A DNA stretch of 64,000 nt from Thermoflexus hugenholtzii JAD2 (lineage in GTDB: Bacteria; Chloroflexota; Dehalococcoidia; UBA2979), in contig CAMDNW010000003.1 in the NCBI GenBank assembly GCA_945903275.1, positions 62,001 to 126,000 of the forward strand, read 5' to 3'. Positions 16,596 through 24,795 of the stretch are shown here, piece by piece; the first letter of the stretch is position 1; every line of letters begins with the position of its first letter. The notes below the pieces were generated by a model, which was not told the origin of the DNA, did no database searches, and saw only the letters and a list, made by a program, of their open reading frames with translations. The translations under genes were made by a program, and so were the position numbers.

Positions 16596-17317
16596 ATGTC
16601 ACACATGCATCTGTTCCACAGTCTGCCTCGTGCAGTCGTAGCGCTGATCTTCGCGATACTGCCACTGCTCACTGCGGTCGTCGTTCCCACATCCGCCGAA
16701 GCGCAGGTAAGCGCGATACTTCCCGAGGCGCTCAAGAATATCGAGTACACCTCCGAGTACGCGCCCACGAAGCGAGTGACGCTCCGCAACGGCCGCTACG
16801 AGTGGGACGGCCCGTTCCCACAGCGCCGCAACGCGGTCTTCGTAACCAGCGCGACAGTGCAGGAATGGGCCGTCGTCATCATCGGCACGAACACCGGCGG
16901 CAGCGGCAGCTTCAGCACCCTGCACCTCGTCCGCGCCGCCCGTGGGGCCGCGACCGCTGGCCCCGGCCCCGGCCCCGGCCTCTTCCTCGCATCCGCATCC
17001 GCATCCGCATCCGCATCCGCATCGAGAAGATTGACGTGACCGAGGAAAACGCTCTCGTCATTGAGTTGGTGACGCAAGGCCCGAACGAGCCACAGTGCTG
17101 CGGCACCAAGCGCGAGATGCGCGACTATCTGCCCGACGGCAACACCTTCCGCCTCATCGCCGTCGACGATGTCCCCGTTGGCGCGAACCCAACTCCCCCG
17201 CGCACTGGCAACCTCGGCGTCACGCGCGAGGCAAGCGCCGCACCCCTCGCGCTGCTGCTCGGCGCCCTCGCCCTGATCCTCACCGCGCGCAACGTATCGA
17301 GGCACCCAAGCATCTGA
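16596..17317 (+). pseudogene. Frameshifted secreted protein with hexanucleotide repeats
   Basis: Reading from ATG 16596 (CAGGAGC upstream) gives a signal peptide ending PTSAEAQ, then ILPEALKNIEYTSEYAPTKRVTL and WAVVIIGTNTGGSGSFSTLHLV, and stops at 17039. The natural continuation (IEKIDVTEENALVIELV, CCGTKREMRDYLPDGNTFRLIAV, then a hydrophobic C-terminal tail) is in the +2 frame and runs to 17317. Together they make one secreted protein of a type with a GGSG-Ly-V core and a C-terminal membrane segment. The two halves are joined through GGCCCC and GCATCC repeat tracts, where the frame must shift by a number of bases not divisible by three. Pseudogene, contingency locus or sequencing error are the options. 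Confidence 0.65.
16959..17024. repeat. Two hexanucleotide tandem tracts (GGCCCC x3.7, GCATCC x5)
   Basis: GGCCCC is repeated from 16959 to 16980 and GCATCC from 16989 to 17018, with a degenerate sixth copy. In one frame the second tract encodes alternating Arg-Ile, in another Ala-Ser. Gain or loss of whole hexamers would keep the frame, so the frameshift in this gene needs a separate event. Confidence 0.9.
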
Positions 17318-17961
17318 TGCCAGCCCGCCGCCGCCCCTTCGCTCTCAAACACGCCGAGGCGCATCTCGCAGTAGCTGACCCGGTGCTGGCCGCGCTCATC
17401 GCAGAGCATGGCCGCTACACCGTGCGCCCCGGCAGCGACCCGTACGCATGGCTGATCCGCACCATCCTGTTCCAGCAACTCGCGGGTAGCGCCGCCCGCA
17501 CCATCCAGCGCAAATGGTTCGCGCTCTACGGTGATGAAACGCGCATCCCTACGCCGGAGCAGATCATCGCTACCACCGACGAGCAATTCCGCTCGACCGG
17601 CGTGTCGAGGCAGAAGGCCTCCTACTTCCGCGATGTAGCGGCACGAATGCTCGACGGCCGCCTCACCTTCGATGGCCTCGGCCGCCTGCCGGATGAAGAC
17701 GTGACGAAGTACCTGACCGCCATCCGTGGCGTCGGCGAGTGGTCGGCGCACATGTTCCTGATGTTCGAACTCGGCCGGCCCGACATCCTCCCTATCGGCG
17801 ACTTCGGCGTCCGCAACGGCATGCGCGTCGCCTACGGCCTCGATGCCGTCCCCAGCCCGGCCCGCGCCCGCGAGATCGGCGCACCTTGGGCCCCCTACCG
17901 CTCGGTCGCCTCGTGGTACATGTGGCGCGCGGTTGAGGGCGTGTGGGTGGGAGAGACGTAG
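17317..17961 (+). CDS. DNA-3-methyladenine glycosylase, AlkA/HhH-GPD type
   Basis: The 214-residue protein removes alkylated purines from DNA in base excision repair. The helix-hairpin-helix is LTAIRGVGEWSAHMFLMF and the catalytic Asp is in DILPIGDFGVRNG, as in AlkA. The N-terminal beta domain of E. coli AlkA is missing, so it belongs to the compact bacterial/archaeal class. SWYMWRA near the end is the family's usual Trp-rich helix. The ATG at 17317 overlaps the TGA of the upstream frame (TGATG), which suggests it was once coupled to the intact upstream gene. Confidence 0.9.
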   Translation: MPARRRPFALKHAEAHLAVADPVLAALIAEHGRYTVRPGSDPYAWLIRTILFQQLAGSAARTIQRKWFALYGDETRIPTPEQIIATTDEQFRSTGVSRQKASYFRDVAARMLDGRLTFDGLGRLPDEDVTKYLTAIRGVGEWSAHMFLMFELGRPDILPIGDFGVRNGMRVAYGLDAVPSPARAREIGAPWAPYRSVASWYMWRAVEGVWVGET

Positions 17962-18012
17962 AGCGCGCCCCCGTATACTTCTCATGCATATGTACTGTGC
18001 GAGGAGTGAGTC

Positions 18013-18918
18013 ATGCGCATCGCCGTCTTCGGTCAGGCTACCTTTGGTAAAGACGTGTTCGAGGCGCTCGTAAAAGCCGGTGAGGAAGTCGTCGGAGTCT
18101 CGACGCCCATTCCCGGCACGCGGCCCGACCCCCTGTTCGTGGCCGCCGAGGCCGCAGGCCTCCCGATCATCGAGACGCCTGCACTGCGGAAGCGCGAGCC
18201 GCTCGCCGCCTTCAAGGCCTGGCAGCCTGACCTGCTTGTGTTCGCGTTCGTCACCGACATCGTCCGGCAGCCCGTGCTGGATGCGGCCACCCACGGAGCG
18301 ATCCAATACCACCCATCGCTGCTCCCCCGGCACCGGGGCCGCTCGGCAATGAACTGGCCGATCATCGCCGGGGAAACCACAACGGGGCTGACAGTGTTCT
18401 GGGTAGACGAGGGCATCGACACCGGCCCGATCCTGCTCCAGCGCGAGGTCGAGATCACGCCCGACGACACCCTCGGCTCCCTCTACTTCCCGCGCCTCTA
18501 CCCGATGGGCGTCGAGGCGCTCGCCGAGGCCGCCCGCATGGTGCGCGACGGCGTCGCGCCGCGCATCCCGCAGGATCACAGCCTCGGCACCTACGACCCG
18601 CCATGCGAGGCACAGCACGCGCGCATCGACTTTACCCGCCCCGCACGCGTCGTCTACAACCACATCCGCGGCTGCGACCCCGCTCCGGGCGCGTACGCGT
18701 CACTGCGCGGTGCGCGCCTGGGCATTTTCGACACCACACTCACCGAAGGTCACGCGACCGCCTCGCCTGGGACGGTGACGGCGCTCACCGACGCCAAAGC
18801 CGAGATCGCAGTGGTTGGTGGGACGCTGCATATCGGGCGTGTACAGCAGCCAGTCGCGGCAAAAGTCGCGGCGGCGGAGGTACTTGTGGTTGGTGACGTA
18901 TTGGAGAACGGCCAGTGA
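18013..18918 (+). CDS. Formyltransferase, Fmt / 10-formyl-THF hydrolase-like
   Basis: The 301-residue protein has the N-terminal formyltransferase domain with IQYHPSLLPRHRGRSAMNWPI (His100) and VDEGIDTGPILLQ (Asp136). Fmt and related enzymes carry an Asn before the His; here Gln occupies the nearby position, closer to the 10-formyltetrahydrofolate dehydrogenase hydrolase domain. A C-terminal OB-like domain (PARVVYNHIRGCDPAPGAYA) is present as in Fmt. It is therefore either a variant methionyl-tRNA formyltransferase or a folate-dependent hydrolase. A distinct ATG is preceded by GAGGAG. It forms an operon with alanine dehydrogenase through a GTGA overlap. Confidence 0.78.
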   Translation: MRIAVFGQATFGKDVFEALVKAGEEVVGVSTPIPGTRPDPLFVAAEAAGLPIIETPALRKREPLAAFKAWQPDLLVFAFVTDIVRQPVLDAATHGAIQYHPSLLPRHRGRSAMNWPIIAGETTTGLTVFWVDEGIDTGPILLQREVEITPDDTLGSLYFPRLYPMGVEALAEAARMVRDGVAPRIPQDHSLGTYDPPCEAQHARIDFTRPARVVYNHIRGCDPAPGAYASLRGARLGIFDTTLTEGHATASPGTVTALTDAKAEIAVVGGTLHIGRVQQPVAAKVAAAEVLVVGDVLENGQ

Positions 18919-20039
18919 TTGTCGGGACGGTCAAGGAAATAAAACTCGAGGAATATCGCGTCGCGCTGACGCCGCAAGGCGTCGCGAGCATCGTGTCGGC
19001 CGGGCACTCGGTTGTCATCGAGCGCGAGGCAGGCATCGGGTCGAACTTCACCAACGCCGAGTACCTCGATGCTGGCGCATCGGTGCTGGACACCGCCGAG
19101 GAGGTGTACACGCACGCCGACCTCATCTGCAAGGTGAAGGAGCCGCAACACCCAGAGTTCGCTCTGCTGCGCGACGGGCAGTTGCTGTTCACCTACCTGC
19201 ACCTGGCGGCAGAGCCCGAGGTCACCGACGCGCTGATCGCCTCGCGCTGTACAGCCATCGGCTACGAGACCGTGCGCCGCGACGACGGCTTCCTACCGCT
19301 GCTCGCCCCAATGTCCGAGATTGCGGGCCGCATGGCCGTCGAGATCGGCGGTCACTTTCTGAAGCGGCCCGGGCCGGGGCGCGGGATGCTGCTGGGCGGG
19401 TTACCGGGCGTGCCGCCTGCGCACGTCGTGATCGTCGGCTCGGGCAACGTCGGCAAAAACTCAGTGCGCTCGGCAGTGGGGGCCGGCGCGCGCGTCACCG
19501 TGATCTCGAACAGCGGCGACCAGCTCCGCGCGCTCGAGGAACTGTACGCAGGCCGCGTGGAGACCGTGCTCGCCTCGCCACAGGCCATAGCCGACGCCGT
19601 AGTCGGCGCTGACCTGCTCATCGGCGCCGTACTCGTCGAGGGCCGCCGCGCGCCCGTCGTCGTGACGCGCGAGATGGTGCGCTCGATGGGCCCCGGCGCG
19701 GTCGTCGTCGACGTAGCCGTCGACCAAGGTGGCTGCATCGAGACTACCCGCCCCACCGACCACGTCCACCCGGTGTACGTCGAGGAAGGCGTAGTTCACT
19801 ACGCCGTGCCAAACATGCCGGGGGCGGTGCCGCGCACCTCCTCGCGCGCGCTCACCGGCCTGACGCTCCCCTATATTCTCGCGGTCGCCAACCGCGGCTT
19901 CGAGGCGGCCGTACTGGGCGACGTGGCGCTCTTCCGCGCCGTAAACACTTACCGAGGCCATCTCACCCACGCGGGCGCCGCGGAATCCCTCGGCCGCCCG
20001 TGGACGCCGCTCGATACCCTGCTCAGCGCAGTGAAGTGA
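18915..20039 (+). CDS. ald: Alanine dehydrogenase
   Basis: The 374-residue NAD-dependent enzyme converts L-alanine to pyruvate and ammonia. Family segments are VGTVKEIKLEEYRVALTPQGV with the substrate-binding Arg, LICKVKEPQ with the catalytic Lys, LFTYLHLA with the catalytic His, the Rossmann motif VVIVGSGNVGKNSV, and VVVDVAVDQGGCIETTRPT. Length and motifs are complete. The GTG start overlaps the TGA of the formyltransferase gene, and the HAD gene follows with another GTGA overlap. It may link alanine catabolism or NADH re-oxidation with this small operon. Confidence 0.93.
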   Translation: MIVGTVKEIKLEEYRVALTPQGVASIVSAGHSVVIEREAGIGSNFTNAEYLDAGASVLDTAEEVYTHADLICKVKEPQHPEFALLRDGQLLFTYLHLAAEPEVTDALIASRCTAIGYETVRRDDGFLPLLAPMSEIAGRMAVEIGGHFLKRPGPGRGMLLGGLPGVPPAHVVIVGSGNVGKNSVRSAVGAGARVTVISNSGDQLRALEELYAGRVETVLASPQAIADAVVGADLLIGAVLVEGRRAPVVVTREMVRSMGPGAVVVDVAVDQGGCIETTRPTDHVHPVYVEEGVVHYAVPNMPGAVPRTSSRALTGLTLPYILAVANRGFEAAVLGDVALFRAVNTYRGHLTHAGAAESLGRPWTPLDTLLSAVK

Positions 20040-20791
20040 AAGCCGTCCTCTTCGACCTCGACGGCACGCTGTGGGGACACACCGCGCCGCCCGACTTCGC
20101 GCGCATCACGCAGTTGCAGGTCTCAGCGCTCGCATCGGAGTTCGAGCAGCTTGATGCACCAGTAGAGCGACGCACCAAAATCGTCGAGGCGGTATGGAGC
20201 GAGTTTCGAGCAGCGGACGAGCGCACCGGGGGCGAAGGCACGTTGCGTGAGGTGGACGGCATCGAGGTCGTGCGAGCTGCGGTGGCGCGATATGGCCTAG
20301 ACATCCGGGCGGGCGATGCCGCGCGCTGGTGGGACGTACTGCACTCGATCCCGTACAGCCACTTCAACATCCGGCCATACGGCGACGCCATCGAGACACT
20401 GCAAGGCCTGCGGGCGCTTGGCCTGCGTATCGGCATCGTGACCAACCAGCCGATGACCGCCGCCGTGCTCGTGCCGCACCTCGATGAAGCGGGCCTACTC
20501 GCACACATCGATACGGTGGTCACGGCGGCGGATGTCGGCTACCGGAAGCCCCACCCTTCAGTGTTCCTCGCGGCCCTCGAAGCGCTGGAAGTGGCCCCAT
20601 CTCAGGCGATCATGGTGGGCGACTCGTTCGTGAACGACGTGATCCCGGCGATGCAACTCGGGATGACTGCGGTACTGAAAGCGGGTGCGGCCTCGGAAGA
20701 CCGGGGCGCGGCGCCGTTCGCGATTGCAGAACTGGCGGAGCTACTCGCGCTGGAGATTGTCGATTCCAGCGCACTTCGTTCGACGTACTAG
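20036..20791 (+). CDS. HAD-superfamily hydrolase
   Basis: The 251-residue protein has the four HAD motifs in order: AVLFDLDGTLWG (nucleophile Asp), IGIVTNQP, the Lys in VGYRKPHPSVF, and MVGDSFVNDV. An insertion of helical cap between motifs I and II places it in subclass I with a YjjG/phosphoglycolate-phosphatase-like layout. The substrate is not evident. GTG at 20036 overlaps the ald stop; an upstream in-frame codon at 20000 is possible but would overlap ald deeply. Confidence 0.85.
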   Translation: MKAVLFDLDGTLWGHTAPPDFARITQLQVSALASEFEQLDAPVERRTKIVEAVWSEFRAADERTGGEGTLREVDGIEVVRAAVARYGLDIRAGDAARWWDVLHSIPYSHFNIRPYGDAIETLQGLRALGLRIGIVTNQPMTAAVLVPHLDEAGLLAHIDTVVTAADVGYRKPHPSVFLAALEALEVAPSQAIMVGDSFVNDVIPAMQLGMTAVLKAGAASEDRGAAPFAIAELAELLALEIVDSSALRSTY

Positions 20792-20829
20792 TAACACCGA
20801 AGAAAAACCGAAGCGAAGGAGTACCAGCC

Positions 20830-21288
20830 ATGCAGAAAATCACGACGTTTCTGTGGTTCGAAAACAACGCTGAAGAACTGATGGACTTGTACACCTCGAT
20901 CTTCAAGGACGCGAAAGTGTTGAGCGTGAACCTGATGGGCGACGACTGGCCGGTGCTCACCGCGAAGTTCCAACTCGAAGGCTAAGAGTTTTACGCGCTC
21001 AATGGCGGCCCGAGGTTCAAGTTCACGGAGGCAATCTCGCTCTTTGTAAACTGCGAGACGCAAGTGGAAGTCGACGACCTCTGGACGAGGCTCCCCGCGG
21101 GTGGCGAGGAGAGCCAGTGCGGCTGGGTGAAGGACAGGTTCGGGCTGTGGTGGCAGATCATCCCATCGGCCTTGATGGAGTTGATGGGCGACCCGGATCC
21201 CGTTAAGACAGGCCGCGTGATACAGGCGATGTTGCAGATGGGCAAGATCGATATCGCTGTACTGCAGCGGGCACACGCAGGCGAGTAA
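20830..21288 (+). pseudogene. VOC/PhnB-like protein interrupted by an in-frame TAA
   Basis: From ATG 20830 the frame reads QKITTFLWFENNAEELMDLYTSIF, the standard start of the PhnB/3-demethylubiquinone methyltransferase-like VOC family. At codon 52 a TAA (20983-20985) stands where the family has Gln in LEGQEFYALNGGP. Everything after it continues in frame to 21288 with the usual CGWVKDRFGLWWQIIP and the C-terminal helix. The length without the stop is 152 residues, which is normal. A single C-to-T change explains it. AAGGAG precedes the ATG. A recent nonsense mutation or sequence error is likely; readthrough seems less likely. Confidence 0.85.
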
Positions 21289-21294
21289 TCCCAC

Positions 21295-21504
21295 ATGGAT
21301 ATGCTGACCGTATTCGGTGCGCTGGCGGTGTCGGCAATGCTCGTTTTCTACGCACTCGAAGCGAGAGCGGCGGGATACGTGCTCGCCTTTGCCGCTGCTT
21401 GTCTCGCGTCGGCGGAGTACGGATTCCTCCAGGGCGCGTGGCCTTTTGGGGTCGTAGAGGTGAGGACTGGAGTCGCGTTCCGCCGCTGGCTGGCGCGCCG
21501 CTAA
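21295..21504 (+). CDS. Small two-helix membrane protein
   Basis: The 69-residue protein has two hydrophobic helices (about 4-20 and 24-45) followed by LQGAWPFGVVEVRTGVAFRRWLARR. The pattern FYALE...AAGYVLAFAAACLASAEYGFLQGAWPFG is shared by small proteins seen in many bacteria, whose function I do not know. It lies six bases after the VOC frame. Confidence 0.55.
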   Translation: MDMLTVFGALAVSAMLVFYALEARAAGYVLAFAAACLASAEYGFLQGAWPFGVVEVRTGVAFRRWLARR

Positions 21505-21530
21505 CCGGCCAAGGCAAACGCTATACCCGG

Positions 21531-22007
21531 CTACCGCCACGCCTCGCCGCCCTCGCCCGAACGGAACGAGGCCAGCGCCCTCGATTCCTGTGCTTCGTCC
21601 ATGCGAAGGAACAGCGAACTCGCCTCGACGAGTACGTTGCCGGTGGGGTTGGCGAGCGTCGCTTCGACCTCGATGCGCCGGCCCCGCTGACGGACGATGC
21701 GGGCGCGCACCAGCACCGGGATTTCGAGGCCGACAGGCTTCCGGTAGCGAGTCTCCATCTTGGCGGTGACAGCGAAGACGTGGTCGGCGTACATCGCCCA
21801 GCCCATCGCCTCGTCGAGCAGCAATGCGAGCAGGCCGCCATGCATCAGGTCAGGAAAGCCGGTGTCCTCGCGGCGCGGTGTGTACCAAGTGGAAACACCG
21901 CCGGTGTCGCCATCCTTCTCGAAGACAAGGTGTAGTCCGATCGGGTTATGACGGCCACAGCCGAAGCAGTACTGCTCACGCAGCCTCGGGTTGGTATCGC
22001 GCGTCAC
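21531..22007 (-). CDS. Hotdog-fold thioesterase, PaaI/YigI type
   Basis: The 158-residue protein starts with QYCFGCGRHNPIGLHL, a leader seen in many small acyl-CoA thioesterases, and has the hotdog active-site helix FPDLMHGGLLALLLDEAMGWA, where the His-Gly-Gly and Asp residues fit the catalytic pattern. The GTG at 22007 is chosen since the longer frame overlaps the neighbouring MaoC gene. It is the last of three hotdog genes on this strand. Confidence 0.82.
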   Translation of the reverse strand: MTRDTNPRLREQYCFGCGRHNPIGLHLVFEKDGDTGGVSTWYTPRREDTGFPDLMHGGLLALLLDEAMGWAMYADHVFAVTAKMETRYRKPVGLEIPVLVRARIVRQRGRRIEVEATLANPTGNVLVEASSLFLRMDEAQESRALASFRSGEGGEAWR

Positions 22008-22017
22008 GCGCAGGCCT

Positions 22018-22407
22018 CTAGGCCGGGAGCGGCGCCGAGGCCGTCCCGGTGAGCAACAGCGCGCCCGTCTCGTCCTCACAGGTCACGTCGTAGGTCGCGA
22101 CGCCACCTGCCTCGGACTTCAGCACGGCGCGGGCGGTGACAGTGCAGGGCGGCATAGCGGGCGATCGCCAGCGGACGCTCAGTGTGCCGCCGCGTGCCCA
22201 CGTCTCCCCGAACGTCGCGGTCATCGCCTCGGCAACCAGGGCGAGCACGAGCATCCCGTGCGCGACCGGGCGGCCAAAGGGCGTAGTCGCCGCGTACGCC
22301 TCATCGGTGTGGAGCGGATTGGGGTCATGCGCGGCGGCGGCATAAGCGCGGACGAGCGGCTGGTCAATCAGCCGCGTGACAGGGACGACCTCGGGAGCCG
22401 TACTCAC
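22018..22407 (-). CDS. MaoC-like dehydratase, HadB-like subunit
   Basis: The 129-residue hotdog protein has the hydratase-2 motif YAAAAHDPNPLHTDEAYA followed by FGRPVAHGML, providing the catalytic Asp and His. It resembles HadB of the mycobacterial fatty-acid synthase II dehydratase. The ATG overlaps the stop of the upstream HadA-like gene by four bases, consistent with a two-subunit enzyme. Confidence 0.8.
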   Translation of the reverse strand: MSTAPEVVPVTRLIDQPLVRAYAAAAHDPNPLHTDEAYAATTPFGRPVAHGMLVLALVAEAMTATFGETWARGGTLSVRWRSPAMPPCTVTARAVLKSEAGGVATYDVTCEDETGALLLTGTASAPLPA

Positions 22408-22817
22408 GAGGCACCCTCAGCCAAGGCGGGCATCGGCGCCATGACAGTGGAACGGCCGCGCATCACGATACGGTCACCGCTCCACACTTCGCTGGCGAAG
22501 ACAACGACGTTCGTGCCCTGACGGACGGACTGCTGGGCGATAGTCAGGCGCGCCTCCACAGGTTCGCCGTGGGCGACGGCGGCGACCGACTCGACCTCCT
22601 GCGCGACGTGCACCGCGCCGTCGGGCAACGGCACCTCGTCCATCAGTCCAGCGAGCAGTAGCGCCTCTAGCGCGAGCGGCGGGACATTCGCCCTCCACGG
22701 CCCGATGCCCGCACCGGTAGCGGCGAGGTACGCGCGCACTTCGTCGGCCGTAACGCGCACTGAATACGGGCGAAGTGCGTCGCCGCGCCGCAGCAGGTGG
22801 AAATCTGGCTTCGTCAT
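22404..22817 (-). CDS. MaoC N-terminal-like hotdog protein, HadA-like subunit
   Basis: The 137-residue protein has VTADEVRAYLAATGAG, a PPLALEALLLAGL stretch and VHVAQEVESVAAVAHGEPVEARLTI, which is the layout of the FAS1_DH/MaoC_dehydrat_N domain in HadA. It lacks the Asp-x4-His catalytic pair, as expected for the non-catalytic partner that holds the acyl chain. With the next gene it probably forms a heterodimeric 3-hydroxyacyl-CoA or -ACP dehydratase. Confidence 0.72.
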   Translation of the reverse strand: MTKPDFHLLRRGDALRPYSVRVTADEVRAYLAATGAGIGPWRANVPPLALEALLLAGLMDEVPLPDGAVHVAQEVESVAAVAHGEPVEARLTIAQQSVRQGTNVVVFASEVWSGDRIVMRGRSTVMAPMPALAEGAS

Positions 22818-22862
22818 GCCGGCATCATCGCAAGCCTGCGTGCAGCGGGCGAGCAGGCACTA

Positions 22863-24332
22863 TTACGCGGGCAACGATTTCAGGTATTCGTCGATGGCAG
22901 TGGCGGCCTTCTGGCCATCGGCAAGTGCGGTGACAACAAGGTCTGCGCCGTTCACATTGTCGCCACCGGCGAAGACACCCGGCTGGCTCGTCCACATGGT
23001 CGCCGGGTTCACAAGCACGCGACCCCACTGGTCGCGGTTCACTTGCGGGGCAACCTCACCCCAGACCGGGTCGGCGTTGTAGCCGATGGCGGTCACGAGT
23101 ACATCGGCGGACACCTCGAACTCAGAGTTGGGCACCGGCTCGGGGCGCGCGCGGCCGGTCTCGTCCGGCTCACCGAGGCGCATACGACGGCACTTGAGCG
23201 CTGCCACCGCGCCATCCGGGCCAAGCACGATCTCCAGTGGCGCAGTGAGGAACTCGAACTGCACGCCTTCTTCGCGTGCGTGCTTGCGCTCCTCGGTGCG
23301 GCCCTGCATCTCCGCCTCGGTGCGGCGGTAGATCAGCGTCACGTGCTCCGCGCCGAGACGGATGGCCGTCCGCACGCAGTCCATCGAGGTGTCACCACCG
23401 CCGACGACCACCACGTTCTTGGCGTGCGGAAGCGGCTCACGCATCGTTTTCGGCAGTTCTTCAGGCGGCAGATTCCCGCGCACAAGGAACGAACTAGCAC
23501 GAAAGACGCCCGGTGCGTCCTCGTTCGGGATGCCGAGGCTTGCGTCCTGTGGTGCACCGAAGGCAAGGAAAATCGCGTTGTGCTTCGCGGTGACCGCATC
23601 GAAGGACAGATCAGAACCGACCAGTGTGTCCGCCACCACCTCAACACCAAGCGCGGCGAGGTCGTCGAACTTCCAGTCAACGGCTGGCTTGTTCAGCTTG
23701 AAGTTCGGGATACCGTATCGAAGCAGCCCACCCGGAAGCGGCCACGCGTCGTAGATCGTGACGGCGTGGCCAGCAAGCGCTAGGCGCTCCGCAGCACCGA
23801 TGCCCGCAGGCCCAGCACCAACGATGCCGACGCTGCGGCCCGTGGCCGCGGCGGGTGTCGGGCGCTGATACTGCCCGCTGCTGCGCTGTGTTTCCGTGAT
23901 GAACGTCTCGAGTTTGCCAATCTGCACCGGCAGCGCGTTCTTGCCGACGACGCAATGCCCCTCGCAAAGCCGCTCCTGCGGGCAGAGGCGTCCGCACATC
24001 TCCGGTAGCTCGCTGGTCTCGCGAAAGACATCGGCAGCGCCAGACAGGTCTCCCAGTTCGAGCAGCCAGAAAGCGCCAGGGATGTCGTTATGGACGGGGC
24101 AGGCCTTCATGCAGGGGGCGGCGGGACACTGGATGCAGCGTTGCGCCTCAGCCTTCGCGGTCTCGCCGTCAAAGAGGAACGTGACTTCGTCCCAGTTGTG
24201 GGTGCGCAAGGCGGGATCCTGCTTCTCAGGCAGATGCACCGGAATGGCGAATCGCGCCTTTCGGTCGATGGCCTTGGGGTCGGGCTTGGGGCGCACGGGC
24301 CGGGCGTCTGCGGTCGCGTCCTCGTTCGTCAT
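22863..24332 (-). CDS. gltD: GltD-like NAD(P)H-dependent Fe-S flavoprotein (glutamate synthase small subunit)
   Basis: The 489-residue protein has two cysteine clusters at the N-terminus (CIQCPAAPCMKACPVHNDIP and CGRLCPQERLCEGHC) for 4Fe-4S centres, an FAD motif VGIVGAGPAGIGAAERL, an NAD(P)H motif VVVVGGGDTSMDCVRTA, and a closing GGDNVNGADLVVTALADGQKAA. This is the order of the glutamate-synthase beta subunit, which feeds electrons to GltB. No gltB is nearby, so a stand-alone oxidoreductase (NfnB- or PreT-like) is also possible. The start at MTNEDA (24332) is preferred to the longer frame from 24377. Confidence 0.87.
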   Translation of the reverse strand: MTNEDATADARPVRPKPDPKAIDRKARFAIPVHLPEKQDPALRTHNWDEVTFLFDGETAKAEAQRCIQCPAAPCMKACPVHNDIPGAFWLLELGDLSGAADVFRETSELPEMCGRLCPQERLCEGHCVVGKNALPVQIGKLETFITETQRSSGQYQRPTPAAATGRSVGIVGAGPAGIGAAERLALAGHAVTIYDAWPLPGGLLRYGIPNFKLNKPAVDWKFDDLAALGVEVVADTLVGSDLSFDAVTAKHNAIFLAFGAPQDASLGIPNEDAPGVFRASSFLVRGNLPPEELPKTMREPLPHAKNVVVVGGGDTSMDCVRTAIRLGAEHVTLIYRRTEAEMQGRTEERKHAREEGVQFEFLTAPLEIVLGPDGAVAALKCRRMRLGEPDETGRARPEPVPNSEFEVSADVLVTAIGYNADPVWGEVAPQVNRDQWGRVLVNPATMWTSQPGVFAGGDNVNGADLVVTALADGQKAATAIDEYLKSLPA

Positions 24333-24421
24333 CGCATCCCTGCCTGCCGCGTGCGGCCATCGCGACCGCGCCTTCATAGCTAGCGTAGGGGGGGATGCCC
24401 CTCACCCTCAAGCCTGAGGGG

Positions 24422-24694
24422 TCACCTACCAACACAGGTGTAAGCCCTGACGAGCATCAGGCGGCCTCGGGAGCCACTGCCAGCGTGCCCCGGCCCCGCC
24501 CAAGAGGTGACGGCAAGCGTGCCAGCAAAGATGCCGCAGGCGGTGAGAACGATGGCCGGGCTGGTGGCGACAAGCGCGTAATACGAAAGGGGCAGGCCGA
24601 CGACCGAGGCGGTAAGCGCGACAACTGTGCCCCACAGCGCGATCGCGGGCACGCGATGGACGACTAGGCTCGCGGTTGCCGAACCAGTTCTCGC
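24422..24694 (-). pseudogene. Remnant of a metal ABC transporter permease (ZnuB/TroC type), C-terminal end
   Basis: The minus-strand frame reads TASLVVHRVPAIALWGTVVALTASVVGLPLSYYALVATSPAIVLTACGIF, split here by no stop, which corresponds to the last two helices of ABC-3 family permeases. A stop codon at 24695-24697 cuts the frame upstream, and no earlier part of the permease is found. The tail after GIF also looks degenerate. It is probably a decayed zinc/manganese transporter gene. Confidence 0.55.
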
Positions 24695-24795
24695 TCAAGG
24701 ATGTCCGCGCTGACCATGGGCTGATCGTCCGCCACTGGTCGCTTACCTGTCAACCGCGTGTATCTTTTAAAGATGGATATCAAGCGAGACCTCCG

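Noticed and set aside
17125-18663. A 512-codon minus-strand open frame over the glycosylase and formyltransferase genes.
   Set aside because: Both plus-strand genes are clearly real, and the antisense frame has no domain and a biased composition.
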